Shown: one piece after another, positions 17,727-26,469 of the stretch
Layout: every line of letters begins with the position of its first letter
Numbering within the stretch: the first letter of the stretch is position 1
Assembly (NCBI RefSeq): GCF_002811475.1
Contig: NZ_NPDL01000001.1
Span: forward strand, 372,001 to 436,000
DNA: 64,000 bases
Direction: 5' to 3'
Origin: Leptospira hartskeerlii
GTDB lineage: Bacteria > Spirochaetota > Leptospiria > Leptospirales > Leptospiraceae
Program-made: the position numbers and the translations under genes
Notes under the pieces: generated by a model
Databases searched by the model: none
Seen by the model: the letters and a program-made list of their open reading frames with translations, nothing else
Told to the model about the DNA's origin: nothing

Positions 17727-18326
17727 ATGGCATTCGCCCTGAAAGAATTCAAATCTATCCAAAAGTTTTACTCCGAAAAACAACATAAAGAGAATGTCTG
17801 GGCTCTCGTTTATCTTTTGCTCAGATATTTAAGCAGTGGAGAAGGCGCCATCCAAGCAGTCCAAACTTCCTGGTTACAAGGCCTTCCTGAGAATTTGCCA
17901 GAAGAGGACAAAAAAGAAGCTTCCGAAAAAGTTTTGGAACTTGCGGACCTTCTTCTGGAAGCCTTACGTTCTTGGAGAGATTTAGCGGATGAAGAAGGTT
18001 CCGAGTCCGTGATGGAAGATGTGTTGGAGCTCGGACAATCCGTTCTGATGGAAACAAAGGAAATGGGAGAATTTTCCGAACTGGTCAGAGAAGAATCCTT
18101 GGACATTATTTCAGATCTATGTTTGGTGTGCGGAGTACAGATCCCGAAAGCAGGTTATAAGAAGATAGATCTTTCCGCCTTTGATGATTCTGACATTGCA
18201 GAAGAAGTAGAAGAATGGATCATTGCACTTTCTTCTTTCGAAAAAGCAGAAGAAGCTTCCGACCTGGAAGATGGGTTTTTAGTCCTCTTTGTAAAGGTGT
18301 TTCTATTTTATATTTTCTTTAAGTAG
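17727..18326 (+). CDS. Acidic protein of unknown function
   Basis: 199 residues, very rich in Glu/Asp and mostly helical, with no recognised family. Helices such as KKEASEKVLELADLLLEAL suggest a helical bundle or a partner-binding protein. The last 16 residues turn strongly hydrophobic (VLFVKVFLFYIFFK), which is odd for such a protein. This could be a tail anchor or the result of a recent frameshift at the 3' end. The stop overlaps the convergent DUF2442 gene by 8 bp. It is divergent from the nitrilase gene, 94 bp away. Confidence 0.65.
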   Translation: MAFALKEFKSIQKFYSEKQHKENVWALVYLLLRYLSSGEGAIQAVQTSWLQGLPENLPEEDKKEASEKVLELADLLLEALRSWRDLADEEGSESVMEDVLELGQSVLMETKEMGEFSELVREESLDIISDLCLVCGVQIPKAGYKKIDLSAFDDSDIAEEVEEWIIALSSFEKAEEASDLEDGFLVLFVKVFLFYIFFK

Positions 18327-18597
18327 AAGTTTTTAAGGGAAGTTGAAATTTTCCCTCTAGTATTCCTTGGACGGTCAGGTCTTCGTCCAAGTTTTCCCAA
18401 CGAAGGGCATATCCTTTTAATTCTAATCTAACTTCTTGGAGTTGTGAATTAGAAGCGGCCTTTAGCAATTTAAACCTGTCTGCAGGAAATCCTAAAATTC
18501 TACCATCGCTCAACTCTAAATAGATCATGCGATTTTCTACCCAGACCTTGATCGCAGGCACATTTGTAATTAGATTATTACTAGCCGTGGAACTCAT
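18319..18597 (-). CDS. DUF2442 domain protein
   Basis: 92 residues matching the small DUF2442 fold: VENRMIYLELSDGRILGFP and the closing LRWENLDEDLTVQGIL. DUF2442 proteins are often found next to toxin-antitoxin or DUF4160 genes. No such partner is adjacent here. The function is unknown; some act as small DNA- or partner-binding proteins. The 3' end overlaps the convergent acidic-protein gene by 8 bp. Confidence 0.75.
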   Translation of the reverse strand: MSSTASNNLITNVPAIKVWVENRMIYLELSDGRILGFPADRFKLLKAASNSQLQEVRLELKGYALRWENLDEDLTVQGILEGKFQLPLKTST

Positions 18598-18730
18598 TAT
18601 AAGCCTCTAAAAATCGCTCTCTATATTCGAATATAAGGTTTTCGATTTCTCGAATTTCATGATTTCGAAATCCTTCATTCGAATAGAAATGAAAACGATA
18701 TCCGAATATTTTTAAAATTGTAGGCATTGA

Positions 18731-18764
18731 GTTTTGCCACTAGTTTTGAAAACTTAGGCAAAAC
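18731..18764. repeat. Near-perfect 34-bp inverted repeat
   Basis: GTTTTGCC (18731-18738) pairs with GGCAAAAC (18757-18764). The inner arms CTAGTTTT and AAAACTTAG also pair apart from one extra base. It lies between the DUF2442 gene start and the DegT gene end, both on the minus strand. It may be a terminator or an operator. Confidence 0.55.
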
Positions 18765-18784
18765 CAATTTATTAACTAGATCAA

Positions 18785-18806
18785 CGCCGGAATATTGATT
18801 CCGGCG
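18785..18806 (-). terminator. Hairpin after the DegT aminotransferase gene
   Basis: CGCCGGAAT (18785-18793) pairs with ATTCCGGCG (18798-18806) around a 4-base loop, 23 bp beyond the stop at 18829. There is no strong U tract on the minus strand, so termination efficiency is uncertain. Confidence 0.6.
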
Positions 18807-18828
18807 AATTCTAACTTAAACTTGATTT

Positions 18829-20025
18829 TTACAGGTTCGTGAAAATATCTTTCACGGCAGTGACAACGTCTTCAATGTCGCCGTCAGTCATTCCTGCGAA
18901 TAGAGGAAGAGAAAGAGTTCTCTTATACATTGCGTCTGCGTTCGGATAATCATTTCTCTCAAACCCGAATCTTTGGTAGAAAGGATGTTCGTATAGAGGA
19001 ATAAAATGAAGGCTGGAACCTATATTGCGTTTTTGTAATTCAGAACATAGGATGTCTCTGTTAATCTTTCCTGGAACTGTATCCACTTCTACTCTGAATA
19101 AATGCCAAGAATGTTCTCCGTCAATTGCAGGCAGAGGAAGATGTAAAAAAGGTAGACCTGCAAATTCGGAGCGATAGATTTCAGCGATTTGGATCCTTCT
19201 TCTCCAAAGATCTTCCGCTTCTGCAAGCTGTACAATTCCAAGCGCCGCAGCAATATCGCTCATATTATATTTATACCCTGGAGAAACTACTTCGTAATAC
19301 CAGCCAGGGCGTCCGTAAGTCTCTCTATTGATCCCATGAAGTCTCATCAGCTTCATTCTTTCTGCGAAGTGAGCATGACGAGTAGTAACCATTCCGCCTT
19401 CTCCGGTAGTGATCCCTTTAGTTGCGTAAAAACTGAAGACGGTAAAATCTCCGTGGGTCCCGATCCTTTCCCCCTTGTGAACTGCCGGGAAGGCATGCGC
19501 AGAATCTTCAATTACATAAAGATGATATTCTTTTGCGAGTGAATTGATTGAATCCATATCGCAGACTGCTCCTGCAAGATGTACCGGCATCACTGCACGC
19601 ACTGTCTTTCCTGTCTTTTTATGGACCAGATTCCCTTTGGAAAACACACATTCTTTTTCAATGGTTTCCTTTAAGGTTGCCTCAGTCATGAGATTGTAGA
19701 TTGGATCCACGTCAGTCAGGATAGGCTCTGCGCCAAAATAACAAACTGTCTCTGCGGTTGCGGTAAATGTTACTGCAGGAACAAGAACCGCGTCTTCGGA
19801 ACAAAGCCCGATGGATTCCAAAGCAAGATGAAGTCCTGCGGTTGCGGAATTCATGGCCAGGGCAAATTCGGCTCCTGTGTATTTTGCAAATTCTTCTTCG
19901 AATTCTTTTACTTTTGGTCCTGAGGTGATCCAGCCGGAGCGAAGTACCGCCGCTACTTCTTCGATTGCCTTTTCGGAAATCGAGGGGAGTGCGAAAGGTA
20001 AAAACGTTTTTCTTGCTGTGATCAT
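18829..20025 (-). CDS. DegT/DnrJ/EryC1/StrS-family PLP aminotransferase
   Basis: 398 residues. PLP-binding residues are visible: the Schiff-base Lys203 in FYATKGITTGEGG and Asp174 in VIEDSAHA. The family transaminates nucleotide-linked keto-sugars, giving amino sugars for LPS or other glycans. The actual sugar is unknown. A strong GGAGG ribosome binding site precedes the ATG. The gene stands alone, without other sugar-nucleotide genes adjacent. The SpsF/PseG fusion at 36.5 kb is another glycan-type gene in the window, but a link is only a guess. Confidence 0.92.
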   Translation of the reverse strand: MITARKTFLPFALPSISEKAIEEVAAVLRSGWITSGPKVKEFEEEFAKYTGAEFALAMNSATAGLHLALESIGLCSEDAVLVPAVTFTATAETVCYFGAEPILTDVDPIYNLMTEATLKETIEKECVFSKGNLVHKKTGKTVRAVMPVHLAGAVCDMDSINSLAKEYHLYVIEDSAHAFPAVHKGERIGTHGDFTVFSFYATKGITTGEGGMVTTRHAHFAERMKLMRLHGINRETYGRPGWYYEVVSPGYKYNMSDIAAALGIVQLAEAEDLWRRRIQIAEIYRSEFAGLPFLHLPLPAIDGEHSWHLFRVEVDTVPGKINRDILCSELQKRNIGSSLHFIPLYEHPFYQRFGFERNDYPNADAMYKRTLSLPLFAGMTDGDIEDVVTAVKDIFTNL

Positions 20026-20144
20026 GAGACAAAATCCTCCGGCGCTTCTTTTAGGATCGGAAGATTTTCGGAAAAGATAAGGGGAAAACCTTCAGAATCT
20101 TTTTCCGAATTGAAATCCGACGGGGTTTTACTTACCCTGCTCCC

Positions 20145-21479
20145 GTGGGCGTGACCTTCTCAGAAATTTTGGAAAGAATCCGGATCTTAGACCGGGATGT
20201 CTCCGAATTGAACCGTCTGAAGAGCAGACTCCCTGCAGATCGGCCTTATTCTTCTTCTCTTCAAATTTCTTTCGACAAGCAGATCAATAATCTACTGAAC
20301 GAAAGGATCCGACTTTTGGATTTGGAAATTTCAGATCCACCTCGTTGGCTTTTGGGAGACACGGACGCTTATGATTCCGGGCAGAGAACTGCTTCCGCAT
20401 TTTTGGAACCTGCGGATCTTTCTTCCAAAAAGTTACAAGACCAGGACGTTATCAATTTAATTAGAGAATTGCCTAAGACGGAGATCCATCTTCATTTGGA
20501 AGCTTGCGTCAATAAAGACACCATGAAAAAACTCATGGCGAAAAACTCGATCCAACTCAGCGACGAAGAGTTCGAAGCTAAGTTTAATTTTAAGGACCTA
20601 AACGGTTTTATCCAAGTATTCTTCTTTATCCAAAGTTTGGTGAAAGAACCTGCTGACCTTTATTATTTTGTGGGAAGTCTCGCGGAATATATGAGAGCAA
20701 ACAGGATCCTTTACACCGAAGTATTCTTCGCTCCTTCTAAATTTATCCAAAACGGTTTGGACTTCGACGAAATGGTAAGCCAACTTGTGGAAGGTATTCG
20801 AGAAGAGAAGGAGAAGGATGGCATTGAGATCCGACTTCTCGTAGACGTTTCTAGATCTTTCGGTCCTGAAAACGCGATGAACAACTTAAACAGAGTTCTA
20901 AAACTCAAACATAAGGAAGTCATCGGCATCGGTTTGGGTGGAGCGGAACTTATGGGACCAGCCAGGGACTACGCAGAAGTATTCAAAAAAGCTAAAGAAG
21001 CAGGACTCAGAACGGTTGCTCACTCTGGAGAAGACGACGGTCCTTGGGCAATTTGGGAAGCTGTAGAACTTTGTAAGGCGGAACGTATCGGTCACGGAAC
21101 TTCCGCCATCCAAGATCCTGAACTTGTAAATTATCTAAGAGAAAACAAAATTCCAATTGAGATTTGTGTGACGTCTAATGTGTTTACCGGAAAATATGTG
21201 CGTAAAGAACAGAACCATCCTGTTCGTTATTATTACGACCAAGGTCTTCCGTTATGTATCAATACGGATGATCCTGAAATATTTAATGTCAACTTGACTT
21301 ACGAATATTTTAAACTTTGGAGATTTTTGGATTTCTCTTTGGACGAGATCGTGGATCTGATCAGACAAGGCGTATACGCTACTTTCCATCCTCAAAAAGA
21401 AACGCTTTGGAAGGATATGGAAGTCCAGATCAAAAAGGTAAAAGAGAAATACGGTCTTTTAGAACCCAGCGTCCAATAA
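20145..21479 (+). CDS. add: Adenosine deaminase family protein with N-terminal extension
   Basis: 444 residues. The deaminase domain starts near 105: EIHLHLEA with metal-binding His115 and His117, HSGEDDG, RIGHGT, and NTDDPEIF with the catalytic acidic residues. Ala120 replaces the Gly that normally follows HLHLE/HVHLD and helps shape the purine pocket. The first ~100 residues are an extra helical, charged segment not found in short bacterial Add proteins. The likely reaction is adenosine to inosine plus ammonia, but a related purine or AMP-type substrate is possible. It starts at GTG 20145 or GTG 20151. Terminator-like symmetry follows at 21503-21520. Confidence 0.82.
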   Translation: MGVTFSEILERIRILDRDVSELNRLKSRLPADRPYSSSLQISFDKQINNLLNERIRLLDLEISDPPRWLLGDTDAYDSGQRTASAFLEPADLSSKKLQDQDVINLIRELPKTEIHLHLEACVNKDTMKKLMAKNSIQLSDEEFEAKFNFKDLNGFIQVFFFIQSLVKEPADLYYFVGSLAEYMRANRILYTEVFFAPSKFIQNGLDFDEMVSQLVEGIREEKEKDGIEIRLLVDVSRSFGPENAMNNLNRVLKLKHKEVIGIGLGGAELMGPARDYAEVFKKAKEAGLRTVAHSGEDDGPWAIWEAVELCKAERIGHGTSAIQDPELVNYLRENKIPIEICVTSNVFTGKYVRKEQNHPVRYYYDQGLPLCINTDDPEIFNVNLTYEYFKLWRFLDFSLDEIVDLIRQGVYATFHPQKETLWKDMEVQIKKVKEKYGLLEPSVQ

Positions 21480-21589
21480 ATTTCCTTTCTGGTCGGTTCG
21501 TAGGTTGATATATATCGACCCGAATACATTCAAAATCTTTCTTGCAATCGGTATCATACTTCGTTTAGAATTCCCTTCCGGAGTTTAAG

Positions 21590-22156
21590 ATGAAGTTGAA
21601 AATTTTCTTGGGCGTTATTCTTGCCGTCCTCGTTTCAGGGATCGGTTATTTTTATTATTTGGGCGCGTTCGATACCGTTCATGTAAAGGAAGAAAGTTTA
21701 GGGCCATTTTATGTTCTTTCACATGATCGATTAGGAAGTTACAGAAACGTAGGAGAAACTTTCGAAGCTATCCAAAAAGAATTTCCGGAGAAAGGACTTA
21801 AAAATTACAAACTGTTCGGGATCTATAAGGATAATCCGAAAATGGTTCCCGAGGAAAAATTAAGATGTGAAGTTGGTGCTTTGTTTTCTGCGCCTATAAC
21901 CGAAATTCCTTCCGGATTTTCTTTACCTTTAAAATACAAGGTCATCGAAAAGAAAAGATATCTAACCGCAGACTTCCCGGTAAAAAGTTTTGTTTCTATC
22001 TTTCTTGGAATCTTTAAAGTTTATCCTGAACTTACAAAGTCTTGTGTAGAAAAAGGCTGTGATATGAATGGAAAGGCCTCCATGGAAATTTACGAACCGA
22101 TCGTTGAAAGACAAACGAAATATCTATTTCCCTTGGATTCTCCCGGATTCGATTGA
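21590..22156 (+). CDS. Membrane-anchored GyrI-like ligand-binding protein
   Basis: 188 residues: an N-terminal transmembrane helix (~5-25) and a soluble domain of the GyrI-like/SOUL-like fold, as in TEX264-type proteins. Supporting stretches are [15 protein letters not shown] and LFGIYKDNP. Such domains bind small hydrophobic ligands or act as effector modules. There is no DNA-binding part. A good GGAG site precedes the ATG. The next gene begins 3 bp after the stop and carries another ligand-binding fold (SRPBCC), so the two probably work together at the inner membrane. Confidence 0.7.
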   Translation: MKLKIFLGVILAVLVSGIGYFYYLGAFDTVHVKEESLGPFYVLSHDRLGSYRNVGETFEAIQKEFPEKGLKNYKLFGIYKDNPKMVPEEKLRCEVGALFSAPITEIPSGFSLPLKYKVIEKKRYLTADFPVKSFVSIFLGIFKVYPELTKSCVEKGCDMNGKASMEIYEPIVERQTKYLFPLDSPGFD

Positions 22157-22159
22157 ACC

Positions 22160-23527
22160 ATGAGAATATTTTCGCAACTCAAAGAGATCTTAAAAGTATC
22201 GGTCCCGATAGATCGTAAAAGTTTTTTTATATCGGGGACGATCCTTTTCTTTATCAAATACGGAATAGACAGATCCTTATCTTATTTCGTATTTAACAGA
22301 GAATGGTGGGCGGTTGATTATATAAAAAATCCAACTGCGTTGTTCACTTTGGATCCTTCTTCTGAGGATTTTGTTTTCTATTTTACCTTGATCGGATTCT
22401 CCCTTCCTTTTTTGTATTTAGGAACGATTCTCTGTTTGAAAAGGCTGAGGAGCATAGGTCTTAGTTCTTTTTGGGTATTTTTATTTTTCGTACCAGCTTT
22501 GAACTTTCTCATGTTCTTCCTGTTATGTGTTCTCCCGGAAAACTTGTACAATGTTCCGGGATCGGAGTCTTCCGCAGAATTTATTCCGAAATCTAAACTG
22601 ATCGTTTCTATATGGTCGATCCTGATCACTGCAAGTATCACTCTTCTATTCAGTCTTTTTTCAACGGATATATTAAAGACGTATGGTGCTAGTTTGTTCA
22701 TAGGTGGGCCTTTTATCATTGGGTTCACTTCCGTAGCTTTATATTCCAGAACGGAATTTGTAGGTTTTAAACAGGCATTATTGATCTCGGCGAGTTCTAT
22801 TTCTCTTGCAGGCTTTTTAACTTTTATAATCGCGATGGAGGGAGCTATCTGCCTCATAATGGCCGCGCCACTCGCTTATTTTTTAGGATTTATAGGCGGT
22901 GGTATTGCATATCTTCTGCAGGCAAAATCTAGGTTTGTATCTTCCGTTTTACCATTTCTTTTTTTGATCCTTCCCTCCGTTGCTTATCTAGAAGCGAATT
23001 TAGGCAAGGAATCCGATTGGTATATGGTTGAAACCAGTCTGAAAATTTCCGCCCCTAAAGAAAATGTCTGGAAAGGTTTATTCGAATTTTCTGATATACC
23101 CGAACCGAAAGAACTAATTTTTAATGCAGGCGTATCTTATCCGGTTCGAGCAAGGGTGGAAGGAAAAGGGATCGGTGCCATTCGCTACTGCGAGTTTAAT
23201 AACGGTGTATTCGTCGAAAAGATCACCAAATGGGATGATAATAATTCATTGGAGTTCGACGTGGTTCGCCAGCCGGACGCAATGAGAGAGTTGAGTCCTT
23301 ATAAGAATATCAGACCTACACATTTGGACGGATATTTTGCTTCTAAAAAAGGAAGTTTCCAGCTCGTTTCATTAGGGAAGAATGAGACACTTTTGATCGG
23401 AAGGACTTGGTTCTTAAATAAATTCGGTCCTACTTCATATTGGAATGTTGGGATCCATTGGATTTTACATAAAATCCATTACAGGGTTCTGGATCATATC
23501 CGCAACTCTGTCGAAGTTTCTTCATAG
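22160..23527 (+). CDS. DUF805-like membrane protein fused to SRPBCC domain
   Basis: 455 residues. The first ~260 contain about six or seven hydrophobic spans with the DUF805 hallmark LKRLRSIGLSSFW. After a last helix, residues ~295-450 resemble the SRPBCC (START-like) fold: VETSLKISAPKENVWKGL at its start, and a C-terminal helix HRVLDHIRNSVE-like. SRPBCC domains hold hydrophobic ligands in a deep pocket. The fusion is unusual in my knowledge. It is translationally adjacent to the GyrI-like gene (3-bp gap). The function is unknown; lipid sensing or handling is an inference. Confidence 0.72.
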   Translation: MRIFSQLKEILKVSVPIDRKSFFISGTILFFIKYGIDRSLSYFVFNREWWAVDYIKNPTALFTLDPSSEDFVFYFTLIGFSLPFLYLGTILCLKRLRSIGLSSFWVFLFFVPALNFLMFFLLCVLPENLYNVPGSESSAEFIPKSKLIVSIWSILITASITLLFSLFSTDILKTYGASLFIGGPFIIGFTSVALYSRTEFVGFKQALLISASSISLAGFLTFIIAMEGAICLIMAAPLAYFLGFIGGGIAYLLQAKSRFVSSVLPFLFLILPSVAYLEANLGKESDWYMVETSLKISAPKENVWKGLFEFSDIPEPKELIFNAGVSYPVRARVEGKGIGAIRYCEFNNGVFVEKITKWDDNNSLEFDVVRQPDAMRELSPYKNIRPTHLDGYFASKKGSFQLVSLGKNETLLIGRTWFLNKFGPTSYWNVGIHWILHKIHYRVLDHIRNSVEVSS

Positions 23528-23603
23528 ATCTATGTTTTAGAATTTTGCAATATCGGAAAATAAGTATTTCCAACTTCCGAAAATCCCGATGAAATAGTCG
23601 CCT

Positions 23604-24962
23604 ATGAGCGTTTTCAAAACCTTGTTCGAATATTGCCGGGTCCCGGAAAAGATCTGGAAAAAACTATTATCGATCGGAGTAGAAGACGCACCTGGAGCAA
23701 GATACATAGTCGCTACTAATGCAGTGGTATTAATCACTGCTATATTTACATTAGTTTATTATATCGTATTCACTACCTTTGGATTAGTATTTCCGATTTG
23801 GCTGTATTTGCTTTGGACGGTAAACGTATTCGGATACGCCTTCGTTCTATTCTTCAATTTTATACGTTCTCATAAGGCCGCGAGGTTATTGCTTGCAGTT
23901 GTAGGAACAATGCAACTGTTGATGATCTCAAGGATCTTGCCGCAAGAAGCAGGATTGGATCTTTACATTCTTGCAAGTTTTGCATTTCCTTTTTATATAT
24001 TTCCTCCGGAAGAAAAGAAATATATCTATATGATGGAAGCTGCACTTGCGCTTCTATTCGTCTCCGTGCATATCATACCATACTTTTTTGATCCTATACT
24101 TAGTTTGGATCCGAAATACGGAAGTTATTTCTATTTCACCAGTTTGATCCTTGTGGTCGCATGGTTTTCCTTCATAGGAAAGGAATTGGCCCAAGCTGCC
24201 TGGGAAGCGGACCGTTCTCTCAAAGAAGAAAAAGCAAAAACAGAATTACTTTTACTGAATATACTTCCCCGAGAGACCGCGGAAGAACTTAAGAAAACAG
24301 GCAGTTCCGAACCAAGGCTGATCACTCAAGCCACAGTTCTGTTTACGGACTTTTACGGATTTACTTCTATTGCGGAAAAACTTACGCCTAACGATCTTGT
24401 AAAAGAATTAGATTTTTGCTTTAGACATTTCGATTCAGTTACTGAAACGCATAGATTAGAAAAATTGAAAACGATTGGGGATGCATACATGTGTGTTGCC
24501 GGAGTCCCTTCGTATAGATCTTCTCACGCGGTCGATAGCTTACTCGCTGCATTAGAGATGCTCGAACGTTTAGAAGAATTGTCCAAATTGAAGAAAGGCC
24601 CCAATTGGAAGGCAAGGATAGGAATCCACTCGGGTCCCTTGGTTGCAGGAGTAATCGGAGCACGAAAATTTTCGTACGACGTCTGGGGAGACACAGTCAA
24701 TCTCGCGAGCCGAATGGAATCTAATAGTGAACCCGGCAGGGTAAACGTAACTCAATCCATTGTAGACTTAACCGACGAATATTTCCAATTCAAGTCTCGC
24801 GGAAAACTTCCAGTAAAGAACAAAGAAAAAACCGCGATGTACTTTCTATTAGGATTAAAACCGGAATTCAGAGACCGAAAAAATCCTCGGAATCCAAACG
24901 GGAAATTCTGGGAAGAATATGGCAAACAATTCGGAAGAAGAGAGCCGATTGTTTCTTTTTAA
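23604..24962 (+). CDS. Membrane-bound class III adenylate cyclase
   Basis: 452 residues: an N-terminal six-helix membrane region (~40-200), a short coiled signalling linker (SLKEEKAKTELLLLNILP), then a class III cyclase domain (~235-410). The metal-binding Asp residues are in LFTDFYGF and TIGDAYM, the adenine-contacting Lys in EKLKTIGD, and the Asn/Arg pair in NLASRMES. It has the full residue set for cAMP synthesis. The membrane part probably senses membrane or small-molecule cues. It is a single gene; a hairpin at 24999 follows. It is distinct from the 7TMR-DISM cyclase at 10749. Confidence 0.9.
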   Translation: MSVFKTLFEYCRVPEKIWKKLLSIGVEDAPGARYIVATNAVVLITAIFTLVYYIVFTTFGLVFPIWLYLLWTVNVFGYAFVLFFNFIRSHKAARLLLAVVGTMQLLMISRILPQEAGLDLYILASFAFPFYIFPPEEKKYIYMMEAALALLFVSVHIIPYFFDPILSLDPKYGSYFYFTSLILVVAWFSFIGKELAQAAWEADRSLKEEKAKTELLLLNILPRETAEELKKTGSSEPRLITQATVLFTDFYGFTSIAEKLTPNDLVKELDFCFRHFDSVTETHRLEKLKTIGDAYMCVAGVPSYRSSHAVDSLLAALEMLERLEELSKLKKGPNWKARIGIHSGPLVAGVIGARKFSYDVWGDTVNLASRMESNSEPGRVNVTQSIVDLTDEYFQFKSRGKLPVKNKEKTAMYFLLGLKPEFRDRKNPRNPNGKFWEEYGKQFGRREPIVSF

Positions 24963-24998
24963 GAATGATTTGGCCGCGTCCTTAGCTTCGCTCGGACC

Positions 24999-25019
24999 GG
25001 GCTCTCAGCAAAAGAGCCC
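24999..25019. terminator. Hairpin between convergent genes
   Basis: GGGCTCT (24999-25005) pairs with AGAGCCC (25013-25019) around a 7-base loop. It lies between the cyclase stop and the DoxX-family stop and could terminate both. Confidence 0.65.
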
Positions 25020-25034
25020 TAAAAAGATCGTTAT

Positions 25035-25406
25035 TTAAGCTTTTTCAGCTTCTAACTTTCTCCAAGTAATATAAGAGACTGCAACCAACGCTAAGAAAAT
25101 AAATGGAGTTGCGAAGTTCGGATCTTTTGCGAGAAGATGAGAGAGCCCAGCACCTAACACGTTAAAGGTGATGCCAGCATACGCCCATTCTTTCAGTCTT
25201 GGAAATTTAGGATAAAGAAGTGCAAGTGCGCTTAGACCTTTCGCAGGTCCTAAAATTAAAGCTAAGTATCCGGGATAGCCGAGATGAGCGAGGTTTTCCA
25301 GAACTTGTGGGCTTTGGCTTGTATAAGCATAAGCACCGAATAAATTTCCAACGGCGATTAGACCTGTTGTTGCCCAATATAAAACTTTAATCACTGTTTT
25401 ATTCAT
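25035..25406 (-). CDS. DoxX-like membrane protein
   Basis: 123 residues with four hydrophobic helices and the DoxX_2-type pattern (KVLYWATTGLIA, LGYPGYLALILGPAKGL). The family includes putative quinone- or thiol-linked membrane subunits, but most members lack a known function. It is divergent from the efflux operon. The 244-bp gap holds two inverted repeats and one palindromic repeat copy, so it may share control with the efflux genes. Confidence 0.8.
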   Translation of the reverse strand: MNKTVIKVLYWATTGLIAVGNLFGAYAYTSQSPQVLENLAHLGYPGYLALILGPAKGLSALALLYPKFPRLKEWAYAGITFNVLGAGLSHLLAKDPNFATPFIFLALVAVSYITWRKLEAEKA

Positions 25407-25497
25407 ATAGATCCTCTGATTTCGAGATTCGATATAGTTAGTAATCCATGCCGAGTTGTAAATATAAATCGGAGTAGAGTGTAGTTTGATCGTTTGT

Positions 25498-25513
25498 TGT
25501 TGGAGTTCCTACA
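25498..25513. repeat. 16-bp palindromic repeat, copy b
   Basis: TGTTGGAGTTCCTACA, the second copy of the TGTnGGArTTCCnACA family. It lies between the divergent DoxX and efflux-operon genes. Confidence 0.65.
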
Positions 25514-25579
25514 CCGCGGTTCAATAATAAAGGGATTGTTTTAAGTAGATGTGTAACTGTCAATATGGCACTTATTGAT

Positions 25580-25608
25580 GTAAACTAAAATACAATAAAA
25601 TAGTTTAC
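25580..25608. promoter_or_regulatory. Candidate TetR operator of efflux operon
   Basis: GTAAACTA (25580-25587) and TAGTTTAC (25601-25608) are perfect inverted repeats with a 13-bp spacer, 43 bp before the first efflux gene. The operon ends with a TetR gene (28388), which makes this the best operator candidate. Confidence 0.55.
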
Positions 25609-25624
25609 TTTTTTAAATTGATTC

Positions 25625-25645
25625 TGTCCTAGTGATAGTAGGACA
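25625..25645 (+). promoter_or_regulatory. Hairpin overlapping the ribosome binding site
   Basis: TGTCCTA (25625-25631) pairs with TAGGACA (25639-25645). The second arm contains the AGGA ribosome binding site of the adaptor gene (ATG at 25651). Folding would hide that site. A second repressor site is the alternative reading. Confidence 0.5.
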
Positions 25646-25650
25646 AGACT

Positions 25651-26469
25651 ATGAAAATCTCTCTTCCATTCGATCGCTGGATCCATCAGATCAAAGAAAG
25701 ATCTAAACTTCTGGTTTGGGGCATTCTTCCCTTAATCTTACTTCTGATCCTTTTTATTTGGAGGAGTAGGAATTCCGACGCGGACACTTCCGAGATCATC
25801 CAGGGCTCGATTGTTGAGTCCGTATATGGATTAGCGACAGTTAGCTCTTCGGAGGTGTATCATCTAAGGGTTGCGATACCTTCTGCCATTCGAAAAATTT
25901 ATGTGGAAGAAGGAGATCAGGTCCAAGAAGGAACTCCTCTCGTGGAGTTTGACAGTTTTGGTATTATGAGATCTCCTTTTGCTGGAGTGGTGACTAACGT
26001 TGCCTACGAAACAAAGGAAACTGTGGTTCCCCAAACTCCGGTGGTCACGGTGATGGATCTCAAAAAGAGATACCTGACTGTATCTTTGGAAGAGAAGGGG
26101 GCAGTAAAAGTCAAAAAAGGCCAGAAGGTCCGAATCCGATTCGAAGCATTGGGTGATAAAAACTTCGATGGAGAAGTTAAGTCTGTATATCCTGCAGATG
26201 GACAGTTCCAAGTTCATATCACTCCTATTGGAATCCCTCCTGAGATCCTTCCTGGTATGACAGCCGATGTAGCGATAGAAACCTCGAGTAAAGAAAATGT
26301 AATATTAATCCCGATCAAAGGGATTAAGTCCGGAAGAATTAAAGTATTAGAAAATGGTAAAGTTCTTGTTAGAGAGATTGAGACAGGACTTGCAAATGGG
26401 GAATACGCCGAGCTCGTTTCTGGAGAAGTAAGTTTAGGAGATAAGGTACTTGTCCAGGAGGATAAGTAA
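25651..26469 (+). CDS. Periplasmic adaptor (MacA/HlyD-like) of ABC efflux system
   Basis: 272 residues: a membrane anchor (~22-40), a barrel-sandwich lipoyl-like domain (~70-135), then beta-barrel and membrane-proximal domains (PGMTADVAIETSS is typical). The two lipoyl halves are joined by only a few residues (EFDSFGIMRSPF), so the long alpha-helical hairpin that normally reaches a TolC partner is missing. It is the first gene of a four-gene operon, immediately followed by permease, ATPase and TetR genes. It probably couples the transporter to a periplasmic substrate rather than to a TolC tunnel (inference). Confidence 0.85.
   Translation: MKISLPFDRWIHQIKERSKLLVWGILPLILLLILFIWRSRNSDADTSEIIQGSIVESVYGLATVSSSEVYHLRVAIPSAIRKIYVEEGDQVQEGTPLVEFDSFGIMRSPFAGVVTNVAYETKETVVPQTPVVTVMDLKKRYLTVSLEEKGAVKVKKGQKVRIRFEALGDKNFDGEVKSVYPADGQFQVHITPIGIPPEILPGMTADVAIETSSKENVILIPIKGIKSGRIKVLENGKVLVREIETGLANGEYAELVSGEVSLGDKVLVQEDK

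Noticed and set aside
18829..20025. DegT gene as part of a sugar-nucleotide island
   Set aside because: No other glycan genes are adjacent, so a local pathway cannot be supported.
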